From: Elmis aenea
Taxonomy: Eukaryota; Arthropoda; Insecta; Coleoptera; Elmidae
Assembly: GCA_947652605.1 (NCBI GenBank)
Contig: CANTFG010000257.1
Location: 1-64,000, forward strand
Direction of reading: 5' to 3'
Length of the DNA stretch: 64,000 nucleotides
The notes beneath the pieces were generated by a model. The model was not told the origin of the DNA and ran no database searches. It saw nothing but the letters and a program-made list of their open reading frames with translations. Made by a program: the position numbers and the translations under genes. Numbering within the stretch: the stretch's first letter is position 1; each line of letters opens with the position of its first letter. Below are positions 39,997-53,715 of this stretch, one piece after another.

Positions 39997-41478
39997 AAAT
40001 TTTTTTTCGAAAACGGCTTGTTACATTTTGTTCAAATTTTAGCATGTTATAGACTTTAATTTTCTTAGTATAATGCCGTTTGTTTCAACTAGTTTGAAAT
40101 TTAATTTACAAAGTTATTCAAAAAAGTAAAAATTTTGAAAATTTTGAAATTTTTTTTCGAAAACGGCTTGTTACATTTTGTTCAAATTTTAGCATGTTAT
40201 AGACTTTAATTTTCTTAGTATAATGCCGTTTGTTTCAACTAGTTTGAAATTTAATTTACAAAGTTATTCAAAAAAGTAAAAATTTTGAATTTTTTTCTCG
40301 AAAACGGCTCATACGATTTTGTTCAAATTTTAGTATGTTATAGAGTTTAATTTTCTTAGTATAATGCCGTTTGTTTCAACTAGTTTGAAATTTAATTTAC
40401 AAAGTTATTAAAAAAATTAAAAATTTTGAAAATTTTGAAATTTTTTTTCGAAAACGGCTCGTTACATTTTGTTCAAATTTAAGCATGTTATAGAGTTTAA
40501 TTTTCTTAGTATAATGCCGTTTGTTTCAACTAGTTTGAAATTTAATTTACAAAGTTATTCAAAAAAGTAAAAATTTTGAATTTTTTTCTCGAAAACGGCT
40601 CATACGATTTTGTTCAAATTTTAGTATGTTATAGAGTTTAATTTTCTTAGTATAATGCCGTTTGTTTCAACTAGTTTGAAATTTAATTTACAAAGTTATT
40701 CAAAAAAGTAAAAATTTTGAAAATTTTGAAATTTTTTTTCGAAAACGGCTTGTTACATTTTGTTCAAATTTTAGCATGTTATAGAGTTTAATTTTCTTAG
40801 TATAATGCCGTTTGTTTCAACTAGTTTGAAATTTAATTTACAAAGTTATTCAAAAAAGTAAAAATTTTGAAAATTTTGAATTTTTTTCTCGAAAACGGCT
40901 CATACGATTTTGTTCAAATTTTAGTATGTTATAGAGTTTTATTTTCTTAGTATAATGCCGTTTGTTTCAACTAGTTTGAAATTTAATTTACAAAGTTATT
41001 CAAAAAAGTAAAAATTTTGAAAATTTTGAATTTTTTTCTCGAAAACGGCTCATACGATTTTGTTCAAATTATAGTATGTTATAGAGTTTTATTTTCTTAG
41101 TATAATGCCGTTTGTTTTAACTAGTTTGAAATTTAATTTACAAAGTTATTCAAAAAATTAAAAATTTTGAAAATTTTGAAATTTTTTTTCGAAAACGGCT
41201 TGTTACATTTTGTTCAAATTTTAGCATGTTATAGAGTTTAATTTTCTTAGTATAATGCCGTTTGTTTCAACTAGTTTGAAATTTAATTTACAAAGTTATT
41301 CAAAAAAGTAAAAATTTTGAAAATTTTGAATTTTTTTCTCGAAAACGGCTCATACGATTTTGTTCAAATTTTAGTATGTTATAGAGTTTTATTTTCTTAG
41401 TATAATGCCGTTTGTTTCAACTAGTTTGAAATTTAATTTACAAAGTTATTCAAAAAATTAAAAATTTTGAAAATTTTG

Positions 41479-43842
41479 AAATTTTTTTTCGAAAACGGCT
41501 CGTTACATTTTGTTCAAATTTTAGCATGTTATAGACTTTAATTTTCTTAGTATAATGCCGTTTGTTTCAACTAGTTTGAAATTTAATTTACAAAGTTATT
41601 CAAAAAAGTAAAAATTTTGAATTTTTTTCTCGAAAACGGCTCATACGATTTTGTTCAAATTTTAGTATGTTATAGAGTTTTATTTTCTTAGTATAATGCC
41701 GTTTGTTTCAACTAGTTTGAAATTTAATTTACAAAGTTATTCAAAAAATTAAAAATTTTGAAAATTTTGAAATTTTTTTTCGAAAACGGCTTGTTACATT
41801 TTGTTCAAATTTTAGCATGTTATAGAGTTTATTTTTCTTAGTATAATGCCGTTTGTTTCAACTAGTTTGAAATTTAATTTACAAAGTTATTCAAAAAAGT
41901 AAAAATTTTGAAAATTTTGAATTTTTTTCTCGAAAACGGCTCATACGATTTTGTTCAAATTTTAGTATGTTATAGAGTTTTATTTTCTTAGTATAATGCC
42001 GTTTGTTTCAACTAGTTTGAAATTTAATTTACAAAGTTATTCAAAAAATTAAAAATTTTGAAAATTTTGAAATTTTTTTTCGAAAACGGCTCGTTACATT
42101 TTGTTCAAATTTTAGCATGTTATAGACTTTAATTTTCTTAGTATAATGCCGTTTGTTTCAACTAGTTTGAAATTTAATTTACAAAGTTATTCAAAAAAGT
42201 AAAAATTTTGAATTTTTTTCTCGAAAACGGCTCATACGATTTTGTTCAAATTTTAGTATGTTATAGAGTTTTATTTTCTTAGTATAATGCCGTTTGTTTC
42301 AACTAGTTTGAAATTTAATTTACAAAGTTATTAAAAAAATTAAAAATTTTGAAAATTTTGAAATTTTTTTTCGAAAACGGCTCGTTACATTTTGTTCAAA
42401 TTTTAGCATGTTATAGAGTTTAATTTTCTTAGTATAATGCCGTTTGTTTCAACTAGTTTGAAATTTAATTTACAAAGTTATTCAAAAAAGTAAAAATTTT
42501 GAAAATTTTGAATTTTTTTCTCGAAAACGGCTCATACGATTTTGTTCAAATTTTAGTATGTTATAGAGTTTTATTTTCTTAGTATAATGCCGTTTGTTTC
42601 AACTAGTTTGAAATTTAATTTACAAAGTTATTCAAAAAATTAAAAATTTTGAAAATTTTGAAATTTTTTTTCGAAAACGGCTCGTTACATTTTGTTCAAA
42701 TTTTAGCATGTTATAGAGTTTAATTTTCTTAGTATAATGCCGTTTGTTTCAACTAGTTTGAAATTTAATTTACAAAGTTATTCAAAAAAGTAAAAATTTT
42801 GAATTTTTTTCTCGAAAACGGCTCATACGATTTTGTTCAAATTTTAGTATGTTATAGAGTTTTATTTTCTTAGTATAATGCCGTTTGTTTCAACTAGTTT
42901 GAAATTTAATTTACAAAGTTATTAAAAAAATTAAAAATTTTGAAAATTTTTAAATTTTTTTTCGAAAACGGCTCGTTACATTTTGTTCAAATTTTAGCAT
43001 GTTATAGAGTTTAATTTTCTTAGTATAATGCCGTTTGTTTCAACTAGTTTGAAATTTAATTTACAAAGTTATTCAAAAAAGTAAAAATTTTGAAAATTTT
43101 GAATTTTTTTCTCGAAAACGGCTCATACGATTTTGTTCAAATTTTAGTATGTTATAGAGTTTTATTTTCTTAGTATAATGCCGTTTGTTTCAACTAGTTT
43201 GAAATTTAATTTACAAAGTTATTCAAAAAATTAAAAATTTTGAAAATTTTGAAATTTTTTTTCGAAAACGGCTCGTTACATTTTGTTCAAATTTTAGCAT
43301 GTTATAGACTTTAATTTTCTTAGTATAATGCCGTTTGTTTCAACTAGTTTGAAATTTAATTTACAAAGTTATTCAAAAAAGTAAAAATTTTGAATTTTTT
43401 TCTCGAAAACGGCTCATACGATTTTGTTCAAATTTTAGTATGTTATAGAGTTTTATTTTCTTAGTATAATGCCGTTTGTTTCAACTAGTTTGAAATTTAA
43501 TTTACAAAGTTATTAAAAAAATTAAAAATTTTGAAAATTTTGAAATTTTTTTTCGAAAACGGCTCGTTACATTTTGTTCAAATTTTAGCATGTTATAGAG
43601 TTTAATTTTCTTAGTATAATGCCGTTTGTTTCAACTAGTTTGAAATTTAATTTACAAAGTTATTCAAAAAAGTAAAAATTTTGAAAATTTTGAATTTTTT
43701 TCTCGAAAACGGCTCATACGATTTTGTTCAAATTTTAGTATGTTATAGAGTTTTATTTTCTTAGTATTATGCCGTTTGTTTCAACTAGTTTGAAATTTAA
43801 TTTACAAAGTTATTAAAAAAATTAAAAATTTTGAAAATTTTG
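41479..43842. repeat. 591-bp four-monomer HOR in tandem
   Basis: Unit: 141-bp A, B, A (or A'), B. Tandem units start at 41479, 42070, 42661 and 43252, exactly 591 bp apart. Position 59 is C in the first, second and fourth units and G in the third. After the fourth unit's B (43693, AGTATTATG) the pattern lengthens to an eight-monomer, 1,191-bp unit. The 141-bp A recurs once per unit, so it serves as the HOR phase marker. Confidence 0.85.
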
Positions 43843-46224
43843 AAATTTTTTTTCGAAAACGGCTCGTTACATTTTGTTCAAATTTTAGCATGTTATAGAC
43901 TTTAATTTTCTTAGTATAATGCCGTTTGTTTCAACTAGTTTGAAATTTAATTTACAAAGTTATTCAAAAAAGTAAAAATTTTGAAAATTTTGAATTTTTT
44001 TCTCGAAAACGGCTCATACGATTTTGTTCAAATTTTAGTATGTTATAGAGTTTTATTTTCTTAGTATTATGCCGTTTGTTTCAACTAGTTTGAAATTTAA
44101 TTTACAAAGTTATTCAAAAAATTAAAAATTTTGAAAATTTTGAAATTTTTTTTCGAAAACGGCTCGTTACATTTTGTTCAAATTTTAGCATGTTATAGAG
44201 TTTAATTTTCTTAGTATAATGCCGTTTGTTTCAACTAGTTTGAAATTTAATTTACAAAGTTATTCAAAAAAGTAAAAATTTTGAAAATTTTGAATTTTTT
44301 TCTCGAAAACGGCTCATACGATTTTGTTCAAATTTTAGTATGTTATAGAGTTTTATTTTCTTAGTATAATGCCGTTTGTTTCAACTAGTTTGAAATTTAA
44401 TTTACAAAGTTATTCAAAAAATTAAAAATTTAGAAAATTTTGAAATTTTTTTTCGAAAACGGCTTGTTACATTTTGTTCAAATTTTAGCATGTTATAGAC
44501 TTTAATTTTCTTAGTATAATGCCGTTTGTTTCAACTAGTTTGAAATTTAATTTACAAAGTTATTCAAAAAAGTAAAAATTTTGAATTTTTTTCTCGAAAA
44601 CGGCTCATACGATTTTGTTCAAATTTTAGTATGTTATAGAGTTTTATTTTCTTAGTATAATGCCGTTTGTTTCAACTAGTTTGAAATTTAATTTACAAAG
44701 TTATTAAAAAAATTAAAAATTTTGAAAATTTTGAAATTTTTTTTCGAAAACGGCTCGTTACATTTTGTTCAAATTTTAGCATGTTATAGAGTTTAATTTT
44801 CTTAGTATAATGCCGTTTGTTTCAACTAGTTTGAAATTTAATTTACAAAGTTATTCAAAAAAGTAAAAATTTTGAAAATTTTGAATTTTTTTCTCGAAAA
44901 CGGCTCATACGATTTTGTTCAAATTTTAGTATGTTATAGAGTTTTATTTTCTTAGTATAATGCCGTTTGTTTCAACTAGTTTGAAATTTAATTTACAAAG
45001 TTATTCAAAAAATTAAAAATTTTGAAAATTTTGAAATTTTTTTTCGAAAACGGCTCGTTACATTTTGTTCAAATTTTAGCATGTTATAGACTTTAATTTT
45101 CTTAGTATAATGCCGTTTGTTTCAACTAGTTTGAAATTTAATTTACAAAGTTATTCAAAAAAGTAAAAATTTTGAATTTTTTTCTCGAAAACGGCTCATA
45201 CGATTTTGTTCAAATTTTAGTATGTTATAGAGTTTTATTTTCTTAGTATAATGCCGTTTGTTTCAACTAGTTTGAAATTTAATTTACAAAGTTATTAAAA
45301 AAATTAAAAATTTTGAAAATTTTGAAATTTTTTTTCGAAAACGGCTCGTTACATTTTGTTCAAATTTTAGCATGTTATAGAGTTTAATTTTCTTAGTATA
45401 ATGCCGTTTGTTTCAACTAGTTTGAAATTTAATTTACAAAGTTATTCAAAAAAGTAAAAATTTTGAAAATTTTGAATTTTTTTCTCGAAAACGGCTCATA
45501 CGATTTTGTTCAAATTTTAGTATGTTATAGAGTTTTATTTTCTTAGTATTATGCCGTTTGTTTCAACTAGTTTGAAATTTAATTTACAAAGTTATTAAAA
45601 AAATTAAAAATTTTGAAAATTTTGAAATTTTTTTTCGAAAACGGCTCGTTACATTTTGTTCAAATTTTAGCATGTTATAGACTTTAATTTTCTTAGTATA
45701 ATGCCGTTTGTTTCAACTAGTTTGAAATTTAATTTACAAAGTTATTCAAAAAAGTAAAAATTTTGAAAATTTTGAATTTTTTTCTCGAAAACGGCTCATA
45801 CGATTTTGTTCAAATTTTAGTATGTTATAGAGTTTTATTTTCTTAGTATTATGCCGTTTGTTTCAACTAGTTTGAAATTTAATTTACAAAGTTATTCAAA
45901 AAATTAAAAATTTTGAAAATTTTGAAATTTTTTTTCGAAAACGGCTCGTTACATTTTGTTCAAATTTTAGCATGTTATAGAGTTTAATTTTCTTAGTATA
46001 ATGCCGTTTGTTTTAACTAGTTTGAAATTTAATTTACAAAGTTATTCAAAAAAGTAAAAATTTTGAAAATTTTGAATTTTTTTCTCGAAAACGGCTCATA
46101 CGATTTTGTTCAAATTTTAGTATGTTATAGAGTTTTATTTTCTTAGTATAATGCCGTTTGTTTCAACTAGTTTGAAATTTAATTTACAAAGTTATTCAAA
46201 AAATTAAAATATTTGAAAATTTTG
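42661..46224. repeat. 1,782-bp duplication (591 + 1,191 bp)
   Basis: The block 42661-44442 (four monomers with one short, then eight with one short) is repeated at 44443-46224 in the same order, including two AGTATTATG B monomers separated by an AGACTTT A (43693, 43843, 43993 against 45475, 45625, 45775). The second copy has an A' leader, TTTTAACTAG in the A at 45925 and a B* end at 46075. Confidence 0.82.
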
Positions 46225-47274
46225 AAATTTTTTTTCGAAAACGGCTTGTTACATTTTGTTCAAATTTTAGCATGATATAGAGTTTAATTTTCTTAGTATA
46301 ATGCCGTTTGTTTCAACTAGTTTAAAATTTAATTTACAAAGTTATTCAAAAAAGTAAAAATTTTGAAAATTTTGAATTTTTTTCTCGAAAACGGCTCATA
46401 CGATTTTGTTCAAATTTTAGTATGTTATAGAGTTTTATTTTCTTAGTATAATGCCGTTTGTTTCAACTAGTTTGAAATTTAATTTACAAAGTTATTCAAA
46501 AAATTAAAAATTTTGAAAATTTTGAATTTTTTTCTCGAAAACGGCTAATACGATTTTGTTCAAATTTTAGTATGTTATAGAGTTTTATCTTCTTAGTATA
46601 ATGCCGTTTGTTTCAACTAGTTTGAAATTTAATTTACAAAGTTATTCAAAAAAGTAAAAATTTTGAAAATTTTGAATTTTTTTCTCGAAAACGGCTCATA
46701 CGATTTTGTTCACATTTTAGTATGTTATAGAGTTTTATCTTCTTAGTATAATGCCGTTTGTTTCAACTAGTTTGAAATTTAATTTACAAAGTTATTCAAA
46801 AAATTAAAAATTTTGAAAATTTTGAAATTTTTTTTCGAAAACGGCTTGTTACATTTTGTTCAAATTTTAGCATGTTATAGAGTTTAATTTTCTTAGTATA
46901 ATGCCGTTTGTTTCAACTAGTTTGAAATTTAATTTACAAAGTTATTCAAAAAAGTAAAAATTTTGAAAATTTTGAATTTTTTTCTCTAAAACGGCTCATA
47001 CGATTTTGTTCAAATTTTAGTATGTTATAGAGTTTTATCTTCTTAGTATAATGCCGTTTGTTTCAACTAGTTTGAAATTTAATTTACAAAGTTATTCAAA
47101 AAATTAAAATATTTGAAAATTTTGAAATTTTTTTTCGAAAACGGCTTGTTACATTTTGTTCAAATTTTAGCATGTTATAGAGTTTAATTTTCTTAGTATA
47201 ATGCCGTTTGTTTCAACTAGTTTGAAATTTAATTTACAAAGTTATTCAAAAAATTAAAAATTTTGAAAATTTTG
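46225..47274. repeat. Transition stretch with one-off monomer variants
   Basis: Seven monomers with several private changes: CATGATATAG and TTTAAAATTT at 46225, CTAATACGAT at 46525, CACATTTTAG at 46675, CTCTAAAACGG at 46975, and TTTTATCTTC in three B monomers (46525, 46675, 46975). TTTTATCTTC also occurs far left at 23083 and 23233. Divergence is higher than in the flanks, so homogenisation seems to have been weaker here. Confidence 0.7.
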
Positions 47275-49524
47275 AATTTTTTTCTCGAAAACGGCTCATA
47301 CGATTTTGTTCAAATTTTAGTATGTTATAGAGTTTTATTTTCTTAGTATTATGCCGTTTGTTTCAACTAGTTTGAAATTTAATTTACAAAGTTATTCAAA
47401 AAATTAAAAATTTTGAAAATTTTGAAATTTTTTTTCGAAAACGGCTCGTTACATTTTGTTCAAATTTTAGCATGTTATAGAGTTTAATTTTCTTAGTATA
47501 ATGCCGTTTGTTTTAACTAGTTTGAAATTTAATTTACAAAGTTATTCAAAAAAGTAAAAATTTTGAAAATTTTGAATTTTTTTCTCGAAAACGGCTCATA
47601 CGATTTTGTTCAAATTTTAGTATGTTATAGAGTTTTATTTTCTTAGTATAATGCCGTTTGTTTCAACTAGTTTGAAATTTAATTTACAAAGTTATTCAAA
47701 AAATTAAAATATTTGAAAATTTTGAAATTTTTTTTCGAAAACGGCTTGTTACATTTTGTTCAAATTTTAGCATGATATAGAGTTTAATTTTCTTAGTATA
47801 ATGCCGTTTGTTTCAACTAGTTTAAAATTTAATTTACAAAGTTATTCAAAAAAGTAAAAATTTTGAAAATTTTAAATTTTTTTCTCGAAAACGGCTCATA
47901 CGATTTTGTTCAAATTTTAGTATGTTATAGAGTTTTATTTTCTTAGTATAATGCCGTTTGTTTCAACTAGTTTGAAATTTAATTTACAAAGTTATTCAAA
48001 AAATTAAAAATTTTGAAAATTTTGAAATTTTTTTTCGAAAACGGCTTGTTACATTTTGTTCAAATTTTAGCATGTTATAGAGTTTAATTTTCTTAGTATA
48101 ATGCCGTTTGTTTCAACTAGTTTGAAATTTAATTTACAAAGTTATTCAAAAAAGTAAAAATTTTGAAAATTTTGAATTTTTTTCTCGAAAACGGCTCATA
48201 CGATTTTGTTCAAATTTTAGTATGTTATAGAGTTTTATTTTCTTAGTATAATGCCGTTTGTTTCAACTAGTTTGAAATTTAATTTACAAAGTTATTCAAA
48301 AAATTAAAATATTTGAAAATTTTGAAATTTTTTTTCGAAAACGGCTTGTTACATTTTGTTCAAATTTTAGCATGTTATAGAGTTTAATTTTCTTAGTATA
48401 ATGCCGTTTGTTTCAACTAGTTTAAAATTTAATTTACAAAGTTATTCAAAAAAGTAAAAATTTTGAAAATTTTGAATTTTTTTCTCGAAAACGGCTCATA
48501 CGATTTTGTTCAAATTTTAGTATGTTATAGAGTTTTATTTTCTTAGTATAATGCCGTTTGTTTCAACTAGTTTGAAATTTAATTTACAAAGTTATTCAAA
48601 AAATTAAAAATTTTGAAAATTTTGAAATTTTTTTTCGAAAACGGCTTGTTACATTTTGTTCAAATTTTAGCATGTTATAGAGTTTAATTTTCTTAGTATA
48701 ATGCCGTTTGTTTCAACTAGTTTGAAATTTAATTTACAAAGTTATTCAAAAAAGTAAAAATTTTGAAAATTTTGAATTTTTTTCTCGAAAACGGCTCATA
48801 CGATTTAGTTCAAATTTTAGTATGTTATAGAGTTTTATTTTCTTAGTATAATGCCGTTTGTTTCAACTAGTTTGAAATTTAATTTACAAAGTTATTCAAA
48901 AAAGTAAAAATTTTGAAAATTTTGAATTTTTTTCTCGAAAACGGCTCATACGATTTTGTTCAAATTTTAGTATGTTATAGAGTTTTATTTTCTTAGTATA
49001 ATGCCGTTTGTTTCAACTAGTTTAAAATTTAATTTACAAAGTTATTTAAAAAAGTAAAAATTTTGAAAATTTTGAATTTTTTTCTCGAAAACGGCTCATA
49101 CGATTTTGTTCAAATTTTAGTATGTTATAGAGTTTTATTTTCTTAGTATAATGCCGTTTGTTTCAACTAGTTTGAAATTTAATTTACAAAGTTATTCAAA
49201 AAATTAAAAATTTTGAAAATTTTGAAATTTTTTTTCGAAAACGGCTTGTTACATTTTGTTCAAATTTTAGCATGTTATAGAGTTTAATTTTCTTAGTATA
49301 ATGCCGTTTGTTTTAACTAGTTTGAAATTTAATTTACAAAGTTATTCAAAAAAGTAAAAATTTTGAAAATTTTGAATTTTTTTCTCGAAAACGGCTCATA
49401 CGATTTTGTTCAAATTTTAGTATGTTATAGAGTTTTATTTTCTTAGTATAATGCCGTTTGTTTCAACTAGTTTGAAATTTAATTTACAAAGTTATTCAAA
49501 AAAGTAAAAATTTTGAAAATTTTG
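47275..49524. repeat. AGTATTATG HOR, 15-monomer copy (2,250 bp)
   Basis: Order: B(AGTATTATG), A(TTTTAACTAG), B*, A'(GATATAG, TTTAAAATTT), B (head TTTTAAATTTTT), A', B*, A'(TTTAAAATTT), B, A', B(CGATTTAGTT), B(TTTAAAATTT, GTTATTTAAAAAAG), B, A'(TTTTAACTAG), B. A partial copy with eight monomers follows (49525-50724), then a nearly full copy (50725). Confidence 0.83.
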
Positions 49525-50724
49525 AATTTTTTTCTCGAAAACGGCTCATACGATTTTGTTCAAATTTTAGTATGTTATAGAGTTTTATTTTCTTAGTATT
49601 ATGCCGTTTGTTTCAACTAGTTTGAAATTTAATTTACAAAGTTATTCAAAAAATTAAAAATTTTGAAAATTTTGAAATTTTTTTTCGAAAACGGCTCGTT
49701 ACATTTTGTTCAAATTTTAGCATGTTATAGAGTTTAATTTTCTTAGTATAATGCCGTTTGTTTTAACTAGTTTGAAATTTAATTTACAAAGTTATTCAAA
49801 AAAGTAAAAATTTTGAAAATTTTGAATTTTTTTCTCGAAAACGGCTCATACGATTTTGTTCAAATTTTAGTATGTTATAGAGTTTTATTTTCTTAGTATA
49901 ATGCCGTTTGTTTCAACTAGTTTGAAATTTAATTTACAAAGTTATTCAAAAAATTAAAATATTTGAAAATTTTGAAATTTTTTTTCGAAAACGGCTTGTT
50001 ACATTTTGTTCAAATTTTAGCATGATATAGAGTTTAATTTTCTTAGTATAATGCCGTTTGTTTCAACTAGTTTAAAATTTAATTTACAAAGTTATTCAAA
50101 AAAGTAAAAATTTTGAAAATTTTGAATTTTTTTCTCGAAAACGGCTCATACGATTTTGTTCAAATTTTAGTATGTTATAGAGTTTTATTTTCTTAGTATA
50201 ATGCCGTTTGTTTCAACTAGTTTGAAATTTAATTTACAAAGTTATTCAAAAAATTAAAAATTTTGAAAATTTTGAAATTTTTTTTCGAAAACGGCTTGTT
50301 ACATTTTGTTCAAATTTTAGCATGTTATAGAGTTTAATTTTCTTAGTATAATGCCGTTTGTTTCAACTAGTTTGAAATTTAATTTACAAAGTTATTCAAA
50401 AAAGTAAAAATTTTGAAAATTTTGAATTTTTTTCTCGAAAACGGCTCATACGATTTTGTTCAAATTTTAGTATGTTATAGAGTTTTATTTTCTTAGTATA
50501 ATGCCGTTTGTTTCAACTAGTTTGAAATTTAATTTACAAAGTTATTCAAAAAATTAAAATATTTGAAAATTTTGAAATTTTTTTTCGAAAACGGCTTGTT
50601 ACATTTTGTTCAAATTTTAGCATGTTATAGAGTTTAATTTTCTTAGTATAATGCCGTTTGTTTCAACTAGTTTGAAATTTAATTTACAAAGTTATTCAAA
50701 AAATTAAAAATTTTGAAAATTTTG

Positions 50725-52824
50725 AATTTTTTTCTCGAAAACGGCTCATACGATTTTGTTCAAATTTTAGTATGTTATAGAGTTTTATTTTCTTAGTATT
50801 ATGCCGTTTGTTTCAACTAGTTTGAAATTTAATTTACAAAGTTATTCAAAAAATTAAAAATTTTGAAAATTTTGAAATTTTTTTTCGAAAACGGCTCGTT
50901 ACATTTTGTTCAAATTTTAGCATGTTATAGAGTTTAATTTTCTTAGTATAATGCCGTTTGTTTTAACTAGTTTGAAATTTAATTTACAAAGTTATTCAAA
51001 AAAGTAAAAATTTTGAAAATTTTGAATTTTTTTCTCGAAAACGGCTCATACGATTTTGTTCAAATTTTAGTATGTTATAGAGTTTTATTTTCTTAGTATA
51101 ATGCCGTTTGTTTCAACTAGTTTGAAATTTAATTTACAAAGTTATTCAAAAAATTAAAATATTTGAAAATTTTGAAATTTTTTTTCGAAAACGGCTTGTT
51201 ACATTTTGTTCAAATTTTAGCATGATATAGAGTTTAATTTTCTTAGTATAATGCCGTTTGTTTCAACTAGTTTAAAATTTAATTTACAAAGTTATTCAAA
51301 AAAGTAAAAATTTTGAAAATTTTAAATTTTTTTCTCGAAAACGGCTCATACGATTTTGTTCAAATTTTAGTATGTTATAGAGTTTTATTTTCTTAGTATA
51401 ATGCCGTTTGTTTCAACTAGTTTGAAATTTAATTTACAAAGTTATTCAAAAAATTAAAAATTTTGAAAATTTTGAAATTTTTTTTCGAAAACGGCTTGTT
51501 ACATTTTGTTCAAATTTTAGCATGTTATAGAGTTTAATTTTCTTAGTATAATGCCGTTTGTTTCAACTAGTTTGAAATTTAATTTACAAAGTTATTCAAA
51601 AAAGTAAAAATTTTGAAAATTTTGAATTTTTTTCTCGAAAACGGCTCATACGATTTTGTTCAAATTTTAGTATGTTATAGAGTTTTATTTTCTTAGTATA
51701 ATGCCGTTTGTTTCAACTAGTTTGAAATTTAATTTACAAAGTTATTCAAAAAATTAAAATATTTGAAAATTTTGAAATTTTTTTTCGAAAACGGCTTGTT
51801 ACATTTTGTTCAAAATTTAGCATGTTATAGAGTTTAATTTTCTTAGTATAATGCCGTTTGTTTCAACTAGTTTAAAATTTAATTTACAAAGTTATTCAAA
51901 AAAGTAAAAATTTTGAAAATTTTGAATTTTTTTCTCGAAAACGGCTCATACGATTTTGTTCAAATTTTAGTATGTTATAGAGTTTTATTTTCTTAGTATA
52001 ATGCCGTTTGTTTCAACTAGTTTGAAATTTAATTTACAAAGTTATTCAAAAAATTAAAAATTTTGAAAATTTTGAAATTTTTTTTCGAAAACGGCTTGTT
52101 ACATTTTGTTCAAATTTTAGCATGTTATAGAGTTTAATTTTCTTAGTATAATGCCGTTTGTTTCAACTAGTTTGAAATTTAATTTACAAAGTTATTCAAA
52201 AAAGTAAAAATTTTGAAAATTTTGAATTTTTTTCTCGAAAACGGCTCATACGATTTAGTTCAAATTTTAGTATGTTATAGAGTTTTATTTTCTTAGTATA
52301 ATGCCGTTTGTTTCAACTAGTTTAAAATTTAATTTACAAAGTTATTTAAAAAAGTAAAAATTTTGAAAATTTTGAATTTTTTTCTCGAAAACGGCTCATA
52401 CGATTTTGTTCAAATTTTAGTATGTTATAGAGTTTTATTTTCTTAGTATAATGCCGTTTGTTTCAACTAGTTTGAAATTTAATTTACAAAGTTATTCAAA
52501 AAATTAAAAATTTTGAAAATTTTGAAATTTTTTTTCGAAAACGGCTTGTTACATTTTGTTCAAATTTTAGCATGTTATAGAGTTTAATTTTCTTAGTATA
52601 ATGCCGTTTGTTTTAACTAGTTTGAAATTTAATTTACAAAGTTATTCAAAAAAGTAAAAATTTTGAAAATTTTGAATTTTTTTCTCGAAAACGGCTCATA
52701 CGATTTTGTTCAAATTTTAGTATGTTATAGAGTTTTATTTTCTTAGTATAATGCCGTTTGTTTCAACTAGTTTGAAATTTAATTTACAAAGTTATTCAAA
52801 AAATTAAAAATTTTGAAAATTTTG
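50725..52824. repeat. AGTATTATG HOR, 14-monomer copy (2,100 bp)
   Basis: The order matches 47275-49524 but is one monomer shorter. A single monomer, 52225-52374, carries both CGATTTAGTT (from the eleventh monomer of the longer copy) and TTTAAAATTT with GTTATTTAAAAAAG (from the twelfth). That looks like an in-register crossover within the monomer, and the 150-bp length difference fits. A private change, CAAAATTTAG, marks 51775. Confidence 0.83.
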
Positions 52825-53715
52825 AAATTTTTTTTCGAAAACGGCTCGTTACATTTTGTTCAAATTTTAGCATGTTATAGAGTTTAATTTTCTTAGTATA
52901 ATGCCGTTTGTTTCAACTAGTTTAAAATTTAATTTACAAAGTTATTCAAAAAAGTAAAAATTTTGAATTTTTTTCTCGAAAACGGCTCATACGATTTTGT
53001 TCAAATTTTAGTATGTTATAGAGTTTTATTTTCTTAATATAATGCCGTTTGTTTCAACTAGTTTAAAATTTAATTTACAAAGTTATTCAAAAAATTAAAA
53101 ATTTTGAAAATTTTGAAATTTTTTTTCGAAAACGGCTCGTTACATTTTGTTCAAATTTTAGCATGTTATAGAGTTTAATTTTCTTAGTATAATGCCGTTT
53201 GTTTCAACTAGTTTGAAATTTAATTTACAAAGTTATTCAAAAAAGTAAAAATTTTGAAAATTTTGAATTTTTTTCTCGAAAACGGCTCATACGATTTTGT
53301 TCAAATTTTAGTATGTTATAGAGTTTTATTTTCTTAGTATAATGCCGTTTGTTTCAACTAGTTTGAAATTTAATTTACAAAGTTATTCAAAAAATTAAAA
53401 ATTTTGAAAATTTTGAAATTTTTTTTCGAAAACGGCTTGTTACATTTTGTTCAAATTTTAGCATGTTATAGAGTTTAATTTTCTTAGTATAATGCCGTTT
53501 GTTTCAACTAGTTTGAAATTTAATTTACAAAGTTATTCAAAAAAGTAAAAATTTTGAAAATTTTGAATTTTTTTCTCGAAAACGGCTCATACGATTTAGT
53601 TCAAATTTTAGTATGTAATAGAGTTTTATTTTCTTAGTATAATGCCGTTTGTTTCAACTAATTTGAAATTTAATTTACAAAGTTATTCAAAAAAGTAAAA
53701 ATTTTGAAAATTTTG

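Larger units (their letters stand above)
39997..46224. repeat. Domain 6: AGACTTT family with many 141-bp monomers
   Basis: A and A' monomers here often have C at position 59 (ATAGACTTTAAT). Eight 141-bp monomers start at 40147, 40438, 41479, 42070, 42661, 43252, 44443 and 45034, the highest density in the window. B monomers following them usually carry TTATTAAAAAAATT, a change also seen in the large HOR core. AGTATTATG (T at 76) first appears at 43693. Single oddities are AAATTTAAGCATG (40438), AAATTATAGTATG (41029) and GTTTATTTTT (41770). Confidence 0.83.

Noticed and set aside
40438..40578. Inserted transposon or unique spacer behind the loss of 150-bp register after 21.4 kb
   Set aside because: The full shift is explained by 21 deletions of 9 bp and four 1-bp insertions; the predicted and observed last monomer start both fall at 63866.
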